Positions 42,711 through 53,213 of a stretch of DNA of 64,000 nucleotides are shown here, in pieces. This DNA is from Pseudovibrio japonicus (GTDB lineage Bacteria > Pseudomonadota > Alphaproteobacteria > Rhizobiales > Stappiaceae): assembly GCF_014651595.1 (NCBI RefSeq), contig NZ_BMXE01000005.1, positions 124,001 to 188,000 on the forward strand. The letters run 5' to 3'. The translations under genes and the position numbers were made by a program. Numbering within the stretch: position 1 is the first letter of the stretch; each line of letters begins with the position of its first letter. Under the pieces are notes generated by a model. That model did no database searches, was not told the DNA's origin, and worked only from the letters and a program-made list of their open reading frames with translations.

Positions 42711-45700
42711 TTATTCCGCAGCCGCAAGGCCCAGACGCGCAGCTTTCATTTCCTGAAGCGCGCGACGGTATTCAACCGGCATAACTTTCACAAATTTTGG
42801 ACGCCACTCTTCCCAGTTGGCGAGAATGTCTGCTGCCTTGGTGGAGCCTGTATACTTCACGTGTTTTTCAAGAATGAGACGCAGACGTTCATCGTCGTGA
42901 CGTGTCATGTCAGCTGACAGGTCCACACGTCCTTTGTGCTCGATATCGCCGCCGTGGTGATGCAGCTTTTCAAGCAGGTCGTCTTCTTCTTCCACTGGCT
43001 GAATCTCGACCATGGCCAGATTACAGCGCGAGTTGAAGGTTTCGTCTTCGTCCAGAACGTAAGCAACACCGCCAGACATACCTGCTGCGAAGTTACGGCC
43101 TGTCTGGCCGATGACCACAACAACGCCGCCAGTCATGTATTCGCAGCCGTGGTCGCCAACACCTTCGACAACTGCGGTTGCACCGGAGTTACGAACAGCG
43201 AAACGCTCGCCTGCGACACCGCGGAAGTAAACCTCACCACTGGTTGCACCGTAGAGCACGGTGTTGCCAACAATGATGGAGTTTTCCGGCACGATGCGAG
43301 TGTTTTCTGGTGGGCGCACGATGATGCGTCCACCTGCAAGGCCCTTGCCAACATAGTCGTTAGCGTCGCCTGCCAGATCAATGGTGACACCTTTTGCAAC
43401 AAAGGCACCAAAGGCCTGACCGGCAGTACCAGTCATGGAGATATGAATGGTGTCGTTTTTCAGGCCCTTTGCCCCGTAGCGTTTTGCGATCTCGCCAGAA
43501 AGCATTGCGCCGACAGAGCGATCCACAGACTTGATTTGCGCAGGGAAGGAGACCTTCTCTTTGCTCTCAAGGGCAGGGGCTGCATTTTTGATAAGCTCGC
43601 GATCAAGAATGTCGGTAATCGGATGCTCCTGCAGCTGGGACCAGCGGCTTTCCTCCTGCGTGGCCTCTGGACGATAGAAGATCCTGGAGAAATCAAGACC
43701 CTGAGACTTCCAGTGGTTGATTGCAGATTCTTTGTCGAGCATGTCGGAACGACCGATGATGTCGTCCAGCTTCTTAACGCCGAGTTCTGCCATGAGGTTG
43801 CGCAGTTCTTCTGCAACGTAGAAGAAGTAGTTGATGACGTGCTCAGGTGTGCCTTTGAAGCGTTTGCGCAGGACTGGGTCCTGTGTTGCAACACCAACCG
43901 GGCAGGTGTTTAGGTGACACTTGCGCATCATCAGACAGCCTGCTGCGATCAGTGGAGCAGTGGAGAAACCGTATTCATCCGCACCCAGCAAGGCGCCGAC
44001 CAGAACGTCGCGACCAGTCCGCAGACCGCCATCCACCTGGAGGGCTACCCGAGAGCGCAGGCCATTGAGAACCAGCGTTTGCTGAGTTTCTGCCAAGCCC
44101 ATCTCCCATGGAGAGCCAGCGTGCTTCAGAGAGGTCAGTGGGGACGCGCCTGTGCCGCCGTCGTAACCGGATACGGTGATGTGGTCAGCACGTGCTTTTG
44201 CAACACCGGCTGCAACCGTACCAACTCCGACTTCAGACACCAGTTTTACGGAGATGTCTGCTTCCGGGTTCACGTTCTTCAGGTCGTAGATCAGCTGTGC
44301 GAGGTCTTCGATTGAATAGATGTCATGGTGTGGAGGTGGTGAAATGAGGCCAACACCTGGAGTGGAGTGACGGGTTTTCGCGATCACTGCATCCACTTTG
44401 TGGCCCGGCAGCTGTCCGCCTTCACCTGGCTTTGCACCCTGCGCAACCTTAATCTGGATCATGTCGGAGTTGACCAGATATTCGGTGGTTACGCCAAAGC
44501 GGCCAGATGCGACCTGTTTGATTGCAGAACGCATCGGGTTTGCAGATCCGTCCGGGAGCGGGTTGAAGCGTTCTGCTTCTTCACCACCTTCACCGGTGTT
44601 GGATTTGCCGCCGATCTTGTTCATCGCAATCGCAAGAGAGGTATGTGCTTCGCGAGAGATGGAGCCGAACGACATGGCGCCGGTTGAGAAGCGCTTGACG
44701 ATCTCTTCTGCGGATTCAACTTCATCGATGCTGATCGAAGTGCGGCCCAGCTCTTCGGCAGATTTGATGCGGAACATGCCACGGATCGTGAAGCGGCCGG
44801 AGCTCTCGTTCACTTCCTTTGCAAACTCCAGATACTTTTCTGGCAGATTGTTGCGAACCGCATGCTGAAGCGTTGCGATGCTGTCCGGGGTCCACATGTG
44901 GTTTTCACCACGGGTGCGGTAGGCATATTCGCCGCCAACATCAAGGGACCGGCGAAGGATTGGAATATCGTCGAACGCATCGTGGTGACGAAGAACTGTT
45001 TCCTCTGCCACTTCCTTCAGGCCAATGCCTTCGATTGTGGTCGCTGTTCCAAAGAAGTACTTCTTGATGAACTGTGAGTTCAGGCCGACGGCATCAAAGA
45101 TCTGCGCACCGCAGTAAGACTGGTAGGTGGAGATGCCCATCTTGGACATGACTTTGAGGATGCCTTTGTTGATGGCTTTGATGTAGCGGGAAACGACTTC
45201 GTGCTCATCCACTTCTTCAGGGAAATTGCCTTCCGAATGCATTGAGCGGATTGTTTCAAACGCGAGATATGGGTTGATCGCTTCTGCACCATAACCGGCC
45301 AGTACGCAGAAGTGGTGGACTTCTCGGGCTTCACCGGTTTCGACCACAAGACCAACAGAGGTACGAAGACCTTTGCGGATCAGGTGGTTATGCACTGCTG
45401 CGGTTGCCAGCAATGCAGGAATCGCGATGCGGGCACGTGAGATTACACGGTCTGACAGGATGATGATGTTGTAGCCGCCATGAACCGCCTTCTCGGCGCG
45501 TGCGCACAAGCGTTCAAGTGAAGCCTCCATACCCTCGGTTCCCTTCTCCGCAGAGTAGGTGATATCGAGGGTCTTCGTCTGGAACTGAGTGTCTGCGATG
45601 TCACCGATTGCGCGGATCTTCTCCAGATCAGCGTTGGTGAGGATCGGCTGACGGACTTCCAGACGCTTGGAAGTAGACAGACCTTTCAGGTCAAACAGGT

Positions 45701-47417
45701 TTGGACGCGGTCCGATGAAGGACACGAGGCTCATCACCAGTTCTTCGCGGATCGGATCGATCGGCGGGTTGGTAACCTGCGCAAAGTTCTGCTTGAAGTA
45801 GGTGTACAGCAGTTTGGATTTGTCAGAGAGAACAGACACAGGGGTGTCAGTTCCCATGGAACCCAGAGCTTCCTGTCCAACGGTTGCCATTGGCTGCATG
45901 AGAAGCTTGATGTCTTCCTGCGTGTATCCAAAAGCCTGCTGACGGTCGAGAAGCGTTTCGCCAGCAACCGGCGCGCGTTCACGTACTGGTGGCAGATCTT
46001 CAAGAACCATCTGCGTGCGGTGCAGCCAGTCTTTATATGGGTATGCAGTAGAGAGCTGGCGCTTGATTTCCTCATCGGAAATGATGCGGCCTTCTTCCAG
46101 ATCAATCAGAAGCATTTTGCCCGGCTGGAGGCGCCATTTCTGAACGATTTTCTCTTCAGGAATATCCAGAACGCCAACTTCGGAAGACATGATGACGAAA
46201 TCGTCGTCTGTTACGATGTAGCGGGCTGGGCGCAGGCCGTTCCGGTCAAGGGTCGCGCCGATCTGGCGACCATCTGTAAAGGCCACCGCTGCGGGTCCGT
46301 CCCATGGTTCCATGATGGAGGCATGGTACTGGTAGAAAGAGCGGCGGTTTTCGTCCATCAACGGATTGCCAGCCCATGCTTCCGGGATCAGCATCATTGC
46401 TGCGTGCGCAAGGGGATAGCCGCCGGTAACGAGGAACTCCAAGGCGTTATCGAAACAAGCGGTGTCGGACTGACCTTCGTAAGAGATTGGCCATAGCTTG
46501 TTGATGTCATCGCCGAATGCAGGAGAGGACACAGATGCCTGACGGGCAGCCATCCAGTTGACGTTGCCGCGTAGGGTGTTGATTTCACCGTTGTGTGCGA
46601 CCATGCGGTATGGGTGCGCCAGATCCCAGGACGGGAAGGTGTTGGTTGAAAAGCGCTGGTGGACCAATGCCAGAGCAGAGACATAGCGCTCGTCACGAAG
46701 GTCATCATAATAGGCGCCAAGCTGGTATGCGAGGAACATGCCTTTGTAGACGATTGTACGGCTGGAGAAGGAAACGATGTAGAAGCCTTTTTCTACTGCA
46801 TCGGATTTCTCGCGCACAACGTTGGAGATGACCTTGCGCAGAATAAAGAGACGGCGTTCCAGAACATCACCATCAGTCGTGTCTGGTAGTGCAACAAACA
46901 ACTGACGGGAGACTGGTTCGGTCGCGGCAATATCTGGTGCTTTGGACAAAGAAGAATTATCGACTGGAACATCGCGCCAGCCTAATACTTCAAGACCTTC
47001 CTCGGTAACACATTCCGTAACAATGGTTTCGCATTGCTCGCGGAGTTTCTTGTCTTGTGGAAGGAAGAAGAATGCTACACCGTATTGGCCGGCTTCTGGC
47101 AGGTCAAATCCGATCTTCGCGCAGTCTTCTTTAAATAACTCGTGTGGGATCTGTGTCAGCATCCCTGCACCGTCGCCCATCAATGGGTCGGCGCCTACTG
47201 CGCCACGGTGTGTCAGGTTTTCAACGATCTGCAGGCCGCTTTGTACCACATGGTGAGATTTTGCGCCTTTGAGGTTCGCAATAAAGCCAACACCACACGC
47301 GTCGTGTTCTTTGGCTGGATTGTAAAGCCCCTCAGTGGCAGCAGTGCGGAGTTTTTCCGTAACGGTGCCTGTCGTGGTAGCACGGGTATTCATAGTTTCC
47401 CCCCCACTCATATGCAT
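42711..47417 (-). CDS. gltB: glutamate synthase (NADPH) large subunit
   Basis: The start chosen is ATG 47417, which has AAAAGGAGG seven bases upstream; in-frame ATGs at 47486 and 47393 are alternatives. The product is 1568 residues. A propeptide of 40 residues precedes Cys41 ([15 protein letters not shown]), the N-terminal nucleophile of the class II glutamine amidotransferase domain after processing. Then come the central domain, the FMN/TIM-barrel synthase domain ([68 protein letters not shown]), the 3Fe-4S cysteines in [13 protein letters not shown], and the C-terminal Gly-rich beta-helix. It is the main ammonium-assimilating glutamate producer together with glutamine synthetase. Confidence 0.97.
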   Translation of the reverse strand: MHMSGGETMNTRATTTGTVTEKLRTAATEGLYNPAKEHDACGVGFIANLKGAKSHHVVQSGLQIVENLTHRGAVGADPLMGDGAGMLTQIPHELFKEDCAKIGFDLPEAGQYGVAFFFLPQDKKLREQCETIVTECVTEEGLEVLGWRDVPVDNSSLSKAPDIAATEPVSRQLFVALPDTTDGDVLERRLFILRKVISNVVREKSDAVEKGFYIVSFSSRTIVYKGMFLAYQLGAYYDDLRDERYVSALALVHQRFSTNTFPSWDLAHPYRMVAHNGEINTLRGNVNWMAARQASVSSPAFGDDINKLWPISYEGQSDTACFDNALEFLVTGGYPLAHAAMMLIPEAWAGNPLMDENRRSFYQYHASIMEPWDGPAAVAFTDGRQIGATLDRNGLRPARYIVTDDDFVIMSSEVGVLDIPEEKIVQKWRLQPGKMLLIDLEEGRIISDEEIKRQLSTAYPYKDWLHRTQMVLEDLPPVRERAPVAGETLLDRQQAFGYTQEDIKLLMQPMATVGQEALGSMGTDTPVSVLSDKSKLLYTYFKQNFAQVTNPPIDPIREELVMSLVSFIGPRPNLFDLKGLSTSKRLEVRQPILTNADLEKIRAIGDIADTQFQTKTLDITYSAEKGTEGMEASLERLCARAEKAVHGGYNIIILSDRVISRARIAIPALLATAAVHNHLIRKGLRTSVGLVVETGEAREVHHFCVLAGYGAEAINPYLAFETIRSMHSEGNFPEEVDEHEVVSRYIKAINKGILKVMSKMGISTYQSYCGAQIFDAVGLNSQFIKKYFFGTATTIEGIGLKEVAEETVLRHHDAFDDIPILRRSLDVGGEYAYRTRGENHMWTPDSIATLQHAVRNNLPEKYLEFAKEVNESSGRFTIRGMFRIKSAEELGRTSISIDEVESAEEIVKRFSTGAMSFGSISREAHTSLAIAMNKIGGKSNTGEGGEEAERFNPLPDGSANPMRSAIKQVASGRFGVTTEYLVNSDMIQIKVAQGAKPGEGGQLPGHKVDAVIAKTRHSTPGVGLISPPPHHDIYSIEDLAQLIYDLKNVNPEADISVKLVSEVGVGTVAAGVAKARADHITVSGYDGGTGASPLTSLKHAGSPWEMGLAETQQTLVLNGLRSRVALQVDGGLRTGRDVLVGALLGADEYGFSTAPLIAAGCLMMRKCHLNTCPVGVATQDPVLRKRFKGTPEHVINYFFYVAEELRNLMAELGVKKLDDIIGRSDMLDKESAINHWKSQGLDFSRIFYRPEATQEESRWSQLQEHPITDILDRELIKNAAPALESKEKVSFPAQIKSVDRSVGAMLSGEIAKRYGAKGLKNDTIHISMTGTAGQAFGAFVAKGVTIDLAGDANDYVGKGLAGGRIIVRPPENTRIVPENSIIVGNTVLYGATSGEVYFRGVAGERFAVRNSGATAVVEGVGDHGCEYMTGGVVVVIGQTGRNFAAGMSGGVAYVLDEDETFNSRCNLAMVEIQPVEEEDDLLEKLHHHGGDIEHKGRVDLSADMTRHDDERLRLILEKHVKYTGSTKAADILANWEEWRPKFVKVMPVEYRRALQEMKAARLGLAAAE

Positions 47418-47914
47418 CGTGTTTCCTCCTTTTTCTGCCATTTTGGCCTCACTTTCACTCATCTCAATGTGACCGACAAAGGTCACTTCCTCGTTCGGGT
47501 CGCGGGGATGTCTTCCTCGCGGCTCGTTCGAAGCCCCGGCACGGCTTGCCCCGGATCTGTCGAATGAAGCACGGCCTCTGTGTTGTAGGGCCGCCCATTC
47601 GGAGTTTCCTCCGATTTATCTTACCCCTTTGGCGCGTGCATTGCGATATGTCCGCATGGCACACATTTGGGGGAGAATGTGGCGGCGTTGGGAACGCGCC
47701 TACATTCTTCTTGCTTGCGTTGGCTGGATCTCTGAGTTGGATCAGCTGGAAGGTGTATTCCAGATCACCATCAACGCGTACGGGATAACAAGGACAGTAC
47801 TCCTGTCCTTTTCCGCTTCGCGAACATGCCAGATTTAAACAGGTAGAGCAAGAGCATTTCAGGAAGTCTTTATTCCTATTCTTTTAATTTTATTAGGCCG
47901 TTTGTCGCATTGCC
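47418..47914. other. intergenic region upstream of gltB
   Basis: Must hold the gltBD promoter and a leader of unknown length; no operator was recognised. Several short open frames on the plus strand are mirror images of the gltB leader or lack protein character. Confidence 0.4.
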
Positions 47915-47985
47915 ACCTAAAACTCAATTTAGATGCAATAATATTTCAACTATTCACGAATCTGTGAGGGCGATGACCTAAAACT
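47915..47985. promoter_or_regulatory. pair of 10-base direct repeats upstream of the bufferin operon
   Basis: ACCTAAAACT occurs at 47915-47924 and again at 47976-47985, 61 bases apart (about six helical turns), in an AT-rich region 130-200 bases before the bufferin precursor start. The spacing would place both on one face of the helix. A role as activator or repressor sites is only a suggestion. Confidence 0.3.
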
Positions 47986-48114
47986 ACTGATTTAATCGCG
48001 TGAAAATAACACGCCTTTGATTTCCCATTGATGGTTTAGTTTGCCAAAACTATCTGCAGGGGTGAGCCAAATCTATTGAGCACATCGTCGAATTTCAATT
48101 TGAGGAGTTTTGAA

Positions 48115-48408
48115 ATGTCCCAGAAAATGTTTTCCGCTGCTGTCCTTGCAACTGCTGTTACTGCTGCTGTCGCTGGCGCGAATATTAACGCTGCCGAAGC
48201 TGCTGCTAAGGAAAAGTGCTACGGTGTTTCTCTTGCGGGTGAGAACGACTGTAAAGCTGGTGCTGGCACAACATGTGCGGGTACATCCACTGTTGATTAT
48301 CAGGGTAATGCCTGGACGTTGGTTCCAGCCGGTACCTGCGCGAGTATGGAACTTCCTGGCGACCGGAAAGGTTCTTTGACTGAACTTTCCCGCGATCTAC
48401 CAAGTTAA
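48115..48408 (+). CDS. bufA: DUF2282-family bufferin precursor (RiPP)
   Basis: A 97-residue precursor with AGGAG ahead of ATG 48115. Residues 1-30 form a Sec signal peptide ([22 protein letters not shown] core, Ala-rich cleavage site). The mature part has four cysteines, Cys35 ([14 protein letters not shown]), Cys46, Cys54 ([17 protein letters not shown]) and Cys75 ([11 protein letters not shown]), the arrangement of the DUF2282/BufA1 family. In studied bufferins, Cys residues are turned into thiooxazoles by the MNIO enzyme encoded next door, and the exported peptide binds copper. The modification and metal here are inferred from family and context. Confidence 0.88.
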   Translation: MSQKMFSAAVLATAVTAAVAGANINAAEAAAKEKCYGVSLAGENDCKAGAGTTCAGTSTVDYQGNAWTLVPAGTCASMELPGDRKGSLTELSRDLPS

Positions 48409-48503
48409 TTTCTCTAACAAACACTTTACTGCGTTGCACCGGGGCGGGGCATCCCGTCCGGTGCTTCTAAAATAAGACGCTTGCCAGAAGATGAGGTGCG
48501 GGT

Positions 48504-49406
48504 ATGGTTGCACAACGGGTTAATGCAAAACTTCCTGCACGAGGTGGCGTCGGCTTAAAGGCTGATCACTACCGCACCATTCTCGATGACAAGCCTGATA
48601 TTGGTTTCTTTGAGGTCCACGCTGAGAATTACATGGGTGCCGGTGGTCCTCCGCATGGATATCTTGAAGCTATCCGCCGGGATTATCCACTCTCTATTCA
48701 TGGTGTCGGCCTGTCCATCGGTGGTGCGGATCCACTGAACAAAGACCACCTTGCTCGGGTGAAAGACGTTGTTGACCGGTATGATCCGGGGCTCTTTAGT
48801 GAGCATCTGGCCTGGTCAACGCATGACGCTGAGTATTTCAACGACCTTTTGCCGCTGCCATATACTGATGCGACCCTGCAGCAGGTTGTTGAGCATATCG
48901 ACGAAGTGCAGACCTTCCTTGGTCGCCAGATGTTGCTTGAAAATCCAAGCGCTTATGTGTTTTTCAAAGAAAGCACCTTCGAGGAGACCGAGTTCCTTCG
49001 CGAAATTGTCAAGCGGACTGGCTGCGGATTGCTACTGGACGTGAACAATGTGTTCGTTTCTGCGACGAACTCTGGTGGCTCACCAGAAGATTATATAGAC
49101 CGTTTCCCGGTTGACCACGTTCACGAAATCCATCTTGGCGGGCACGCTCCTGATACCGATGAGGCGGGGCTCCCTCTTCTCATCGACGCGCATGATCGTA
49201 AAGTCGCTGATCCTGTGTGGGCACTTTATGCGCGGACAATCAATCGAACGGGGCCTCTACCCACACTCATTGAGTGGGACGCAAATGTTCCAAGCTGGGA
49301 GATCCTGGCATATGAGGCCGCGCAAGCCGATGTGATGATCCAGTCTCACTGTCAGGCCCATTCGACAGCCTCAGCTGAGCGGAGTGGCCATGTCTCAGAG
49401 GTCTGA
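48504..49406 (+). CDS. bufB: DUF692 multinuclear iron-dependent oxidase (BufB/MNIO)
   Basis: A 300-residue TIM-barrel enzyme of the MNIO family. Iron-ligand motifs appear in order: FEVHAENY (37-43), [12 protein letters not shown] (63-74), SEHLAW (99-104), LLENPSAY (144-151), [10 protein letters not shown] (176-185), HEIHLGGH (207-214), IDAHD (227-231) and IEWD (256-259). Family members use a two- or three-iron cluster and oxygen to rearrange cysteines of a partner peptide, here predicted to be the upstream BufA. The gene starts 95 bases after the bufA stop and its 3' end overlaps bufC by 17 bases, so production of the enzyme and partner is coupled. Confidence 0.93.
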   Translation: MVAQRVNAKLPARGGVGLKADHYRTILDDKPDIGFFEVHAENYMGAGGPPHGYLEAIRRDYPLSIHGVGLSIGGADPLNKDHLARVKDVVDRYDPGLFSEHLAWSTHDAEYFNDLLPLPYTDATLQQVVEHIDEVQTFLGRQMLLENPSAYVFFKESTFEETEFLREIVKRTGCGLLLDVNNVFVSATNSGGSPEDYIDRFPVDHVHEIHLGGHAPDTDEAGLPLLIDAHDRKVADPVWALYARTINRTGPLPTLIEWDANVPSWEILAYEAAQADVMIQSHCQAHSTASAERSGHVSEV

Positions 49407-50226
49407 TAACACAGAGGAAAACGTCACAGTGAAAGGCTATGGCGTTCCATTGGAAGATTTGCAGTTGAACCTGCAGCATTTTGATAGATTTTCGGATGGG
49501 TTGATGAACCCTGAGGTGCCCGTACCTGACGGGGTTGTCGGGCGCGATGGTCATCCCTCCGAGAAGCGGTATGGCGTTTACCGCAATAACGTGATGGCAA
49601 GTCTGATTGACGCATTGGCCGCCAACTTTCCGGCGGTGCATGATCTGGTTGGACGTGATTACTTCCGGGCGCTTGCTGCAGAGTTCATTCGTGAAAATCC
49701 GCCAGAGCAACCTGTTCTGAGCGAGTTTGGCAGCAACTTCTCAGAGTTTATCGGCGCTTTCCCTCCGCTAGCAGACTATCCTTACCTAAAGGACGTGGTT
49801 GCGATGGAATGGGCGTGGCTGCGTGTGTATCACGGCGCAAATGCAACGGCTGTTGCGCCAGATGTTCTGACTACCGTTGATCCGGCGAAACTTGGGGACG
49901 CGGTGTTTACTCCTATCCCTGCATATAGATTGGTCTACTCCCGCTTTCCGCTCAACAGGATCTGGAAGCAGACACGTTCCGATCACGTGGAGGGTTTTAC
50001 ACCGGAAGCTGATCAAGCGATTTTGATTTGTCGCCCGGATATGGACGTGACACTGACCGGGTTGCCTCAGGACGTTGCGGCATTTGCCGATTTGTTGTTC
50101 TTCGGCAAGACATTGGGTGAAGCAGCTGAAGCGGTTGCGCCTGCTTACGAAGGTTTTGACTTGTCACAGGCATTGGGCAGCCTACTGAGTGCGCGCGTTT
50201 TTGCGCGTGTCGATGTCAAAGCATAA
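49390..50226 (+). CDS. bufC: DUF2063-family partner protein (BufC)
   Basis: 278 residues from ATG 49390 (GCGGAGTGG upstream; GTG 49384 is an alternative). The N-terminal part matches DUF2063: a helical DNA-binding-like segment with [45 protein letters not shown] and [29 protein letters not shown], then a C-terminal wing ([25 protein letters not shown]). In bufferin and related MNIO systems this protein binds the enzyme or the precursor's leader. It also has about 35 extra polar residues at the N-terminus. It overlaps bufB by 17 bases, and the next gene follows after 67 bases. Confidence 0.9.
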   Translation: MSQRSDNTEENVTVKGYGVPLEDLQLNLQHFDRFSDGLMNPEVPVPDGVVGRDGHPSEKRYGVYRNNVMASLIDALAANFPAVHDLVGRDYFRALAAEFIRENPPEQPVLSEFGSNFSEFIGAFPPLADYPYLKDVVAMEWAWLRVYHGANATAVAPDVLTTVDPAKLGDAVFTPIPAYRLVYSRFPLNRIWKQTRSDHVEGFTPEADQAILICRPDMDVTLTGLPQDVAAFADLLFFGKTLGEAAEAVAPAYEGFDLSQALGSLLSARVFARVDVKA

Positions 50227-50293
50227 TATTGGTTGCAAGGGGCCAGGTGGTGAGGCTTTTGCATGTGCCTGGACGCACCAGAGGGGGAAACAG

Positions 50294-50890
50294 ATGAGAA
50301 TGCTTGTAAATCTATATCAAGGCATATTTGGTTGGCTGGAGCGGGTGACAGACGGCTGGTTTCTCGGACTGACAGCACGTTTCCTTTTTGCGGGCATCCT
50401 GTTTATGTACTTCTGGAACTCGGCCATGACCAAATTGGGTGATGGATTTTTCGGTTTCCTGTCTCCTACTGCCGGTGCTTATGCGCAGATATTGCCGCAG
50501 ATTACCGAAGCTGCTGGTTATGATGTCTCACAGATCCCGTTTCTCCCGTATGGCCTGATTGTGCTGCTTGGAACGTGGGCAGAGATCGTCATTCCTGTCC
50601 TGATCGTTTTGGGCTTGTTCACACGGGCTGCGAGTGTTGGTTTTATTGGCTTTGTGATTGTCATGTCTGTTGTGGACGTGGTTGGGCACGGCGTTGCTGG
50701 GGCTACAATCGGGGCGTTCTTTGATGGTAATCCGTCTTCAGTGATTGTGGACCAGCGTGCGCTTTGGATCTTCCTGGCAATCGTACTTGTGGTCCGCGGC
50801 CCTGGTGTATTCTCACTGGATTGGGTTCTGGGGAAATGGTTCGGCGTTCAGCATGAGGCCGGCACTAAAGATTCCAAGAGCCTTGCGTAG
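50294..50890 (+). CDS. DoxX-family membrane protein
   Basis: About 198 residues from ATG 50294 with GAGGGGGAAAC upstream (ATG 50300 possible). Four or five membrane spans: LTARFLFAGILFMYFWNSAM, YGLIVLLGTWAEIVIPVLIVLGLF, AASVGFIGFVIVMSVVDVVG and ALWIFLAIVLVVRGPGVFSLDWVLG. The DoxX/GigD group regularly closes DUF2282-DUF692-DUF2063 operons. It contains a HG pair (VVGHGVAG) in a membrane segment that could bind metal or haem. Its exact role in the bufferin systems is not established; membrane electron transfer or copper handling are ideas only. Confidence 0.88.
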   Translation: MRMLVNLYQGIFGWLERVTDGWFLGLTARFLFAGILFMYFWNSAMTKLGDGFFGFLSPTAGAYAQILPQITEAAGYDVSQIPFLPYGLIVLLGTWAEIVIPVLIVLGLFTRAASVGFIGFVIVMSVVDVVGHGVAGATIGAFFDGNPSSVIVDQRALWIFLAIVLVVRGPGVFSLDWVLGKWFGVQHEAGTKDSKSLA

Positions 50891-50936
50891 AGCTTTCATC
50901 AAGGGCTGACAGAGCAGCGAGCTTTCTTAAAGACCG

Positions 50937-50973
50937 AAAGAGCGTATCACTGATGCGGTGGTGCGCTCTTTTT
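50937..50973 (+). terminator. terminator of the bufferin operon
   Basis: AAAGAGCG (50937-50944) pairs with CGCTCTTT (50964-50971), followed by TT and CGTTTTC. The loop holds a smaller internal hairpin. It is 46 bases past the DoxX gene. Confidence 0.8.
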
Positions 50974-51025
50974 CGTTTTCTTACAAATGGCTTGAGTTTC
51001 CTCGGTTTATTGCTATTCAGGCCCT

Positions 51026-52063
51026 ATGATTTTTGCGAGTGATAACTGGGCAGGTGCGACGAGTGCAGTAATGACAGCTCTCTCGAACCATACAGGCGGC
51101 TTTGCCACCGCTTATGGGGTTGATCCATTGAGCCGCGCTATTGAGCAGCAGTTCAATGATCTTTTTGAAAAAGAAGTTGCTGTGTTTCTGGTTTCGACCG
51201 GTACTGCGGCCAATTCACTAGCGCTTGCGACCTATGCTAAGCCCGGTGGGGCAGTGTTCTGCCATGAAGATGCGCACATCAATATAGATGAGTGCCATGC
51301 GCCAGAGTTCTTTACCGGCGGTAATAAGCTGATCGGTATTGGCGGGGAGCATGGAAAAATTACGCCTGACGCTCTGCGTACCGCTATGAACAAAGTGCCC
51401 GACAACAATCCGATGCATGGTCGTCCTGCTGCAGTCTCCATTTCTCAGGTGACCGAGTACGGTACCATCTACCAGCTGGATGAGATTCAGGCGCTGGCGG
51501 ATGTCGCGCATTCCCGCAATGTGCCGCTGCATATGGATGGTGCCCGGTTTGCGAATGCGTTGGTTTCCCTAGATGTTTCGCCCGCAGAGATGACATGGAA
51601 ATCGGGCGTGGACGTGCTGTCGTTCGGCGGCACCAAGAATGGTTGCTGGTGTGCTGAAGCCGTTGTCTTCTTTAATCCGGAAGAATCTGAGGGCTTTGAG
51701 TATCTAAGAAAGCGTGCAGCACAGGTCTTTTCAAAGGCGCGGTTCATTTCAGCGCAGTTTGAAGGCTATCTAAAGGATGACAACTGGCTGGCAACTGCTC
51801 GCCATGCCAATGAGATGTGCATGCGCCTTGCCAATGGAATGCGTGATATTGATGGTGTGCGGTTGCCGATTGCGCCAGAGGCAAATGAGCTGTTCCCGGT
51901 CTTCACCAAAGCACAGGCTGCGCGTTTGCATGAAGCTGGTGCAAAGTTCTATGAGGTTCCTGCGGATTTTGTTTCCGAGGATGAGGTCTTCCTTCGCCTT
52001 GTGACTTGCTTTGCCACCACATCTGAACAGGTCGACGAGTTCCTGACGCATCTGCGTGGCTAA
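51026..52063 (+). CDS. ltaE: low-specificity L-threonine aldolase
   Basis: A 345-residue PLP enzyme of the beta-eliminating lyase family, splitting L-threonine or allo-threonine into glycine and acetaldehyde. Visible: SDNWAGATSAVMTAL at the N-terminus, AVFLVSTGTAANSLAL (PLP phosphate loop), HEDAHINIDECHAPEFF, HMDGARFANALV (Asp of the PLP nitrogen) and LSFGGTKNGCWCAEA with the Schiff-base lysine. The GTKNG form (rather than GTKVG or GLSKG) is typical of the alphaproteobacterial branch. It is monocistronic. Confidence 0.93.
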   Translation: MIFASDNWAGATSAVMTALSNHTGGFATAYGVDPLSRAIEQQFNDLFEKEVAVFLVSTGTAANSLALATYAKPGGAVFCHEDAHINIDECHAPEFFTGGNKLIGIGGEHGKITPDALRTAMNKVPDNNPMHGRPAAVSISQVTEYGTIYQLDEIQALADVAHSRNVPLHMDGARFANALVSLDVSPAEMTWKSGVDVLSFGGTKNGCWCAEAVVFFNPEESEGFEYLRKRAAQVFSKARFISAQFEGYLKDDNWLATARHANEMCMRLANGMRDIDGVRLPIAPEANELFPVFTKAQAARLHEAGAKFYEVPADFVSEDEVFLRLVTCFATTSEQVDEFLTHLRG

Positions 52064-52402
52064 GAGATTTTTTCTGCCTACATCTCGATTGAATTTGATG
52101 ATTGGGGTGTGGGTGCCTCTGGGTGTGATGGCGCAAGATCCCTGATCTTGTTGAGGTCGCATAAAAAGAACGCCCCGCTGGGGCAAGCGGGGCGTTGATT
52201 GTGTCTGGCCGTTTTCGGGGGGAGAGATGACCAGACAGATCCGCATGGGAATAGTGCGGAGGAGGAACCTGTTGATTTGGGGAGGATTGGTTGGCAGGGG
52301 CGTACCAACCAATCTTTGAGAGACTTTCCAGAATGTTACAAGGGTGGCCACTCGCGAGGTCGGGAGTTTGGGAGGAAGGTTCCTCGCGAGGGCTGCCGGT
52401 TG
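52064..52402. other. gene-free gap with minus-strand terminator
   Basis: No gene is supported. The strong stem at 52161-52196 ends minus-strand transcription coming from hsp20. Short plus-strand frames here have no ribosome site or protein character. Confidence 0.5.
52161..52196 (-). terminator. terminator of hsp20
   Basis: AACGCCCCGCT (52169-52179) and AGCGGGGCGTT (52186-52196) form a perfect 11-base stem with GGGGCA in the loop. On the minus strand it is followed by CTTTTTATG, a good T-run. It lies about 200 bases past the hsp20 stop, and may also catch plus-strand transcripts from ltaE. Confidence 0.85.
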
Positions 52403-52867
52403 TTAGTGAGCTACTGTTTCGCCTTCAATCTGTTTATGTTCTTTTTTGTCTCCTGCTGTGATGTTGATTTTGCGCGGTTTCATTGCCTCAGGAATTTCCC
52501 TGATAAGGTCAATGTGGAGCAGTCCATGCTCCAAACTTGCGCCAATCACTTTCACATATTCCGCGATCTGGAAGCGGCGTTCAAAAGCGCGGGAGGCGAT
52601 GCCGCGATATAGAACTTCTTTTTCGTCGCTTTCAGGCTTTTTCTCGCCGGAAACAGTCAAGACATGCTCTTTTGCTTCAATCGTCAGTTCATCTTCCTTG
52701 AAACCAGCGACTGCCATGGAGATGCGGTAGGCGCTCTCTCCTGTGCGCTCAATGTTATAAGGAGGATAAGCTGATCCCTGCTGCTCCGTTCCTGCATCCA
52801 GCATGGAGAAAAGACGGTCGAAACCAACAGTAGAACGGTAGAGGGGAGTAAGATCGAAATGACGCAT
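52403..52867 (-). CDS. small heat-shock protein (Hsp20/IbpA family)
   Basis: A 154-residue alpha-crystallin chaperone. It starts with DLTPLYRSTVGFDRLFSMLD, the class A rhizobial/IbpA N-terminus, followed by the alpha-crystallin domain (PPYNIERTGESAYRISMAVAGFKEDELTIEAKEHVLTVSGEKK, FERRFQIAEYVKVIGASLEHGLLHIDL) and a C-terminal tail with the IxI-type motif region PRKINITAG. It holds unfolding proteins in a refoldable state. AGAGGAC eight bases ahead of the ATG is partly covered by a predicted RNA fold (see the thermometer candidate at 52868-52940). Confidence 0.95.
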   Translation of the reverse strand: MRHFDLTPLYRSTVGFDRLFSMLDAGTEQQGSAYPPYNIERTGESAYRISMAVAGFKEDELTIEAKEHVLTVSGEKKPESDEKEVLYRGIASRAFERRFQIAEYVKVIGASLEHGLLHIDLIREIPEAMKPRKINITAGDKKEHKQIEGETVAH

Positions 52868-52940
52868 TTTATTTGTCCTCTTTTATGTGACCTTCTGGTC
52901 ATCTGAGCAACATTCACCATTCGCCGCCAAGCGCGCGGAC
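52868..52940 (-). promoter_or_regulatory. possible ROSE-like RNA thermometer in the hsp20 leader
   Basis: Just upstream of the start, the mRNA has GAGGAC (52875-52880 on the complement) that can pair with TTGCTC (52905-52910) in the ROSE manner: C-G, U-A, C-G, a G-G mismatch, U-A, then a pyrimidine mismatch. Between them a perfect TGACC-AGAA-GGTCA hairpin closes the arm, and a CCGC/GCGG stem lies further up. In ROSE elements this U(U/C)GCU-to-Shine-Dalgarno pairing melts on heating. This was worked out by hand, without folding software. Confidence 0.45.
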
Positions 52941-53213
52941 GATGAAATTTTCCTTTTGCTTACAGTGCCTTCCCATTATTGGCGAAGGTTCTAAGCGGTG
53001 TCAGACCCACTCTGTGGCGCCTGTGATTTTGAGATAGGAATGGCTCAAATAAGTTTCAAGAGTGATTTTTCAAAATAGGTGTTTTTGCTGGATTGGGCGA
53101 AGAGCTCCCAAGATTAACAGAACCTGAACAGGAGCTTCTGATCCCGTACATCCACGGCTTGCTAGTTTCTTCTTGTGTTTAGGCAAGCGCTCTTGCCAAC
53201 AAGGAGAAAACAG
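52941..53213. other. intergenic region between hsp20 and the PepSY-like gene
   Basis: Divergent promoter region. No sigma-32-type promoter or other site was placed with confidence, and no gene is supported. Confidence 0.4.

Noticed and set aside
42936..43913. 325-codon open frame on the plus strand
   Set aside because: Antisense of gltB.
48001..48114. SigF-type ECF promoter ahead of bufA
   Set aside because: Looked for a GTAACC-N16-CGAA-like pair, known upstream of Caulobacter bufferin genes; no match.
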